Source of the DNA: RYN-433 sp036558265
GTDB lineage: Bacteria > Planctomycetota > Phycisphaerae > Tepidisphaerales > Tepidisphaeraceae
NCBI GenBank assembly: GCA_036558265.1
Contig: DATBFY010000019.1
Span: forward strand, 1 to 7,265
Reading direction: 5' to 3'
DNA: 7,265 bases
Positions 5,350 to 7,265 of the stretch are shown here, one piece after another. Position 1 is the first letter of the stretch; the number at the start of each line of letters is the position of its first letter. The position numbers and the translations under genes were made by a program. The notes under the pieces were generated by a model. It worked only from the letters and a program-made list of their open reading frames with translations, was not told where the DNA came from and made no database searches.

Positions 5350-6330
5350 TTAGTCGTTCGCCACCATCAGGATGACGAAGGCGTTGTTCGGATTGGTGCC
5401 GGCGGTGTACATGGGCCAGGTCCGCGTTTCGCCAGCGGGCGGCGTGATAGTCCAGGAGGTCACTACGGACTGCGGCGTGCCCATAACCCGCGGGATGGCC
5501 AAGAAGATGCCGTGCGGAGCGGTCGAGTTGCCGACGCCGCTGAAGTCTGCGTTCGGGTAGATGACGTCGATCTGCGCCGTTCCCCCCGGTGCCACCGTCG
5601 CGCCGGCGATGGGCGGAGCGCCTTGGGCCACCTTGCCGACGACGTGACCGATCATGTAGCCGCGTGCCTCGAGTTCGGCCCCGGTGAAGGGGCTGGGTAT
5701 CGACAGCACGGGACCGACGAAGGCCGCCAGCGCCGTCTCTGTCCCCTTGCTGATCGCGAAGGCGCGCACGTTCGTGAGCGGCGCCAGCGACGCCTTGTGC
5801 GCGTCGATGGTGCTCATGCTCCCCGCCCCGGTGCCGGTGAGAACCCAAACCGGGTTACTGGTGCGCATGTCGATTAGGGTGGCCACCAGGCCGATACTGA
5901 TGCTGGTGATGTCGACCATCGAGAGGCTCCAGGCGCAGCCCGCGGGCGCGGCGGCGCCCGCATCGCCGGCGGCCGCGTCGCCCCCGCCACCGTCCGTCGG
6001 GGCCGGGCCGCAGTTCGAAGCCGACGTATTCAGCGGCATGCTGGCCAGGGGCGGCGCGGTGGCGCTCCCCAGCTGCGCTACCGGATCCACCACGGCGACG
6101 GTCAGCATGATGAAGCTCGCGGTTGGATCGAGCATGGCCACGAGCGGGTGCGGGGCGGCCACGCCCGAGATGTCGATCTTCTTTGGGCCCGCCCCGCCGC
6201 CTCCCTCGGTGGCAACGGATCCGTCGCTGCCGCCGCTGCCTGCGGCTCCGTCGGATGAGGACTTGCTCTTCCCACAGGCCGCGGCGCCGAGCGCCAGGGC
6301 CACCATCGTCGCCAGCAGGTGTTTGCTCAT
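5350..6330 (-). CDS. Putative lipoprotein of unknown function, paired with FadL-like transporter
   Basis: A 326-residue protein starting MSKHLLATMVALALGAAACG, a good lipoprotein signal with Cys19 as the lipidated residue. A Ser/Gly linker (about 20-47) follows. The folded part begins around IDISGVAAPHP and is interrupted by a Gly/Asp/Ala insert (about 110-130) flanked by two cysteines (NCGPAP and GCAW) that may pair. The C-terminal half is predicted beta-rich, with APGGTAQIDVIYPNADF, GIFLAIPR and the ending NPNNAFVILMVAND. I do not recognise the family. The start lies 9 bases after the stop of the FadL-like gene on the same strand, so the two are probably co-transcribed and may work together at the outer membrane. 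A decayed C-terminal echo of this gene lies at about 4330-4390. No obvious Shine-Dalgarno is seen; the lipobox supports this start. Confidence 0.85.
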   Translation of the reverse strand: MSKHLLATMVALALGAAACGKSKSSSDGAAGSGGSDGSVATEGGGGAGPKKIDISGVAAPHPLVAMLDPTASFIMLTVAVVDPVAQLGSATAPPLASMPLNTSASNCGPAPTDGGGGDAAAGDAGAAAPAGCAWSLSMVDITSISIGLVATLIDMRTSNPVWVLTGTGAGSMSTIDAHKASLAPLTNVRAFAISKGTETALAAFVGPVLSIPSPFTGAELEARGYMIGHVVGKVAQGAPPIAGATVAPGGTAQIDVIYPNADFSGVGNSTAPHGIFLAIPRVMGTPQSVVTSWTITPPAGETRTWPMYTAGTNPNNAFVILMVAND

Positions 6331-6339
6331 GCGCGCAAG

Positions 6340-7265
6340 CTACGGAGAGGCGCGCCTCGCGTCAAGTGCCACCCTTATCGCGAGCGAGAATACGTCCAGC
6401 GACGCATCGTAAGTGCCGTTGCCGATGACGGTGGGAGCGGGGTCCGTGCAGCCCGGCGTGAGGCACGGCGACACCACCTGCACCGCGGTGCTGTTGGTCA
6501 CTGTCCGGGAAGGGATGAAATGGTGCGCATAGGCGACGTCGACGGTCAGCCACCACAGCACCGGCACCGAGGCGCCGAGGGCGACCATGTAGCGATCCCA
6601 GTTGCCGAAGTCGACGTTGGTGCTGGACTGCGGGATGGCAGAGCGCTCGTAAAGAAGCCCGCCGCGGACCGTGAGACGACCGGGAACGAGGACGTAGTCA
6701 CCGCCCGCGCGCAGGCTGAAGGTGCTCTCGAAGTCCTTCGGGAAGATGATGTTCTGAAGCACCCGGTCCGTTCCGAAGTTGTCGCTCACCACGTGAATGT
6801 TCTGCGGATGGATCTCGATCGTGCTGAGCGGCGACCAGTTCTCGTAGACGACGTCGCCCTCCACGAGCAGCCGCGCGTTGTGGGTCCACTTCGCGCCCAG
6901 GCGCACCACGTCCGCCTCCCTCAACACGAACCCGGTCGACGTTCCGACCTGGTGGGCGCCGATCGCCATGGCCGATGGCGGCAGGTCGGTGGTGAGCGTT
7001 CCGGTGGCGTCAAAAGTCCAGCGCGGCCGGTAGGAGACGCCGAGCGCGAGGCGCGGCGTCGGCCGTACCGTGACGCCCAGAACGGCCGTGGGGGTCGCCT
7101 TGCTCGTCACGTCGACGTGGGCGACGGCGTCGAATGCCGGATCGGTGCCGGAGGTCATCCCGCCCCAGACCGCCTGGTTGAACTTCGCCCAGCCTTTCAC
7201 CACCTGGAACGTCAGGCCGGCGCTCAGCCAGCTCCGATACGACGCTGCCACCGCCACCGACGGAT
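6340..7265 (-). CDS. FadL/TodX-family outer-membrane transport protein (partial, N-terminus outside window)
   Basis: Open on the minus strand from the window edge to TAG at 6340-6342, about 308 residues of the C-terminal part. The sequence is a series of barrel strands typical of OMPP1/FadL/TodX channels, which pass long-chain fatty acids or other hydrophobic compounds across the outer membrane. Landmarks are PTAVLGVTVRPTPRLALGVSYRP, VVRLGAKWTHNARLLVEGDVVYENW, FSLRAGGDYVLVPGRLTVRGGLLYERSAIP and MVALGASVPVLWWLTVDVAYAHHFIP, matching the family's 'lraGy.Y..spip' and 'lsvDvaY.h.f' blocks. A GTG at 7257 is simply an internal valine, since the frame continues to 7265. A late cysteine pair (SPCLTPGCTD) sits in the last large loop. 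The C-terminus ends ALDARRASP rather than in Phe, slightly unusual for a barrel. Substrate cannot be told. The lipoprotein gene follows 9 bases on. Confidence 0.85.
   Translation of the reverse strand, partial: PSVAVAASYRSWLSAGLTFQVVKGWAKFNQAVWGGMTSGTDPAFDAVAHVDVTSKATPTAVLGVTVRPTPRLALGVSYRPRWTFDATGTLTTDLPPSAMAIGAHQVGTSTGFVLREADVVRLGAKWTHNARLLVEGDVVYENWSPLSTIEIHPQNIHVVSDNFGTDRVLQNIIFPKDFESTFSLRAGGDYVLVPGRLTVRGGLLYERSAIPQSSTNVDFGNWDRYMVALGASVPVLWWLTVDVAYAHHFIPSRTVTNSTAVQVVSPCLTPGCTDPAPTVIGNGTYDASLDVFSLAIRVALDARRASP

Noticed and set aside
1..7265. CRISPR array, tRNA/rRNA, insertion sequence or defence system
   Set aside because: No regularly spaced direct repeats, no cloverleaf or rRNA motifs, and no transposase, nuclease or helicase frame was seen on either strand.

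Overview
The window looks like chromosomal DNA of a high-GC Gram-negative bacterium, most likely a myxobacterium or related Deltaproteobacterium (Myxococcota). The flanking genes are about 70-75% GC by eye (45 of 60 bases in 1261-1320). Several products are exported lipoproteins with Ala/Pro/Gly/Asp-rich linkers, one with a Cys-rich tail of a kind common in myxobacterial lipoproteins, and there are outer-membrane barrel proteins. The taxonomic call is inference from style, not from a marker gene.

Left part (1-1348) is housekeeping. A truncated ribosome-hibernation-type protein (HPF/RaiA family) on the minus strand is divergent from murB (UDP-N-acetylenolpyruvoylglucosamine reductase, peptidoglycan precursor synthesis). 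A GC-rich REP-like hairpin element follows murB. Next comes a lipoprotein of unrecognised family (1467-2222).

Middle part (about 2270-4390) has markedly lower GC (33/60 in 2521-2580; 28/60 in 4021-4080) and looks horizontally acquired. Its one large gene (2414-4270) encodes a secreted protein. It pairs an N-terminal EXORDIUM/phosphate-induced-protein-1-like domain with a C-terminal PLL/fucose-lectin-type beta-propeller of about seven blades. Directly downstream lie two gene ruins that meet near 4390: a short minus-strand fragment resembling the C-terminal end of the lipoprotein gene at 5350-6330, and a plus-strand, frameshifted and deleted copy of the lipoprotein gene at 1467-2222. The foreign-looking gene therefore sits between an intact gene and its decayed paralogue.

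Right part (4804-7265) is envelope-related. A small predicted outer-membrane beta-barrel protein (plus strand) converges with no intervening base on a minus-strand pair: a FadL/TodX-type outer-membrane transporter (N-terminus outside the window) followed 9 bases later by a lipoprotein of unknown function. The latter two probably form an operon. No RNA genes, CRISPR array, transposase or integrase were seen.
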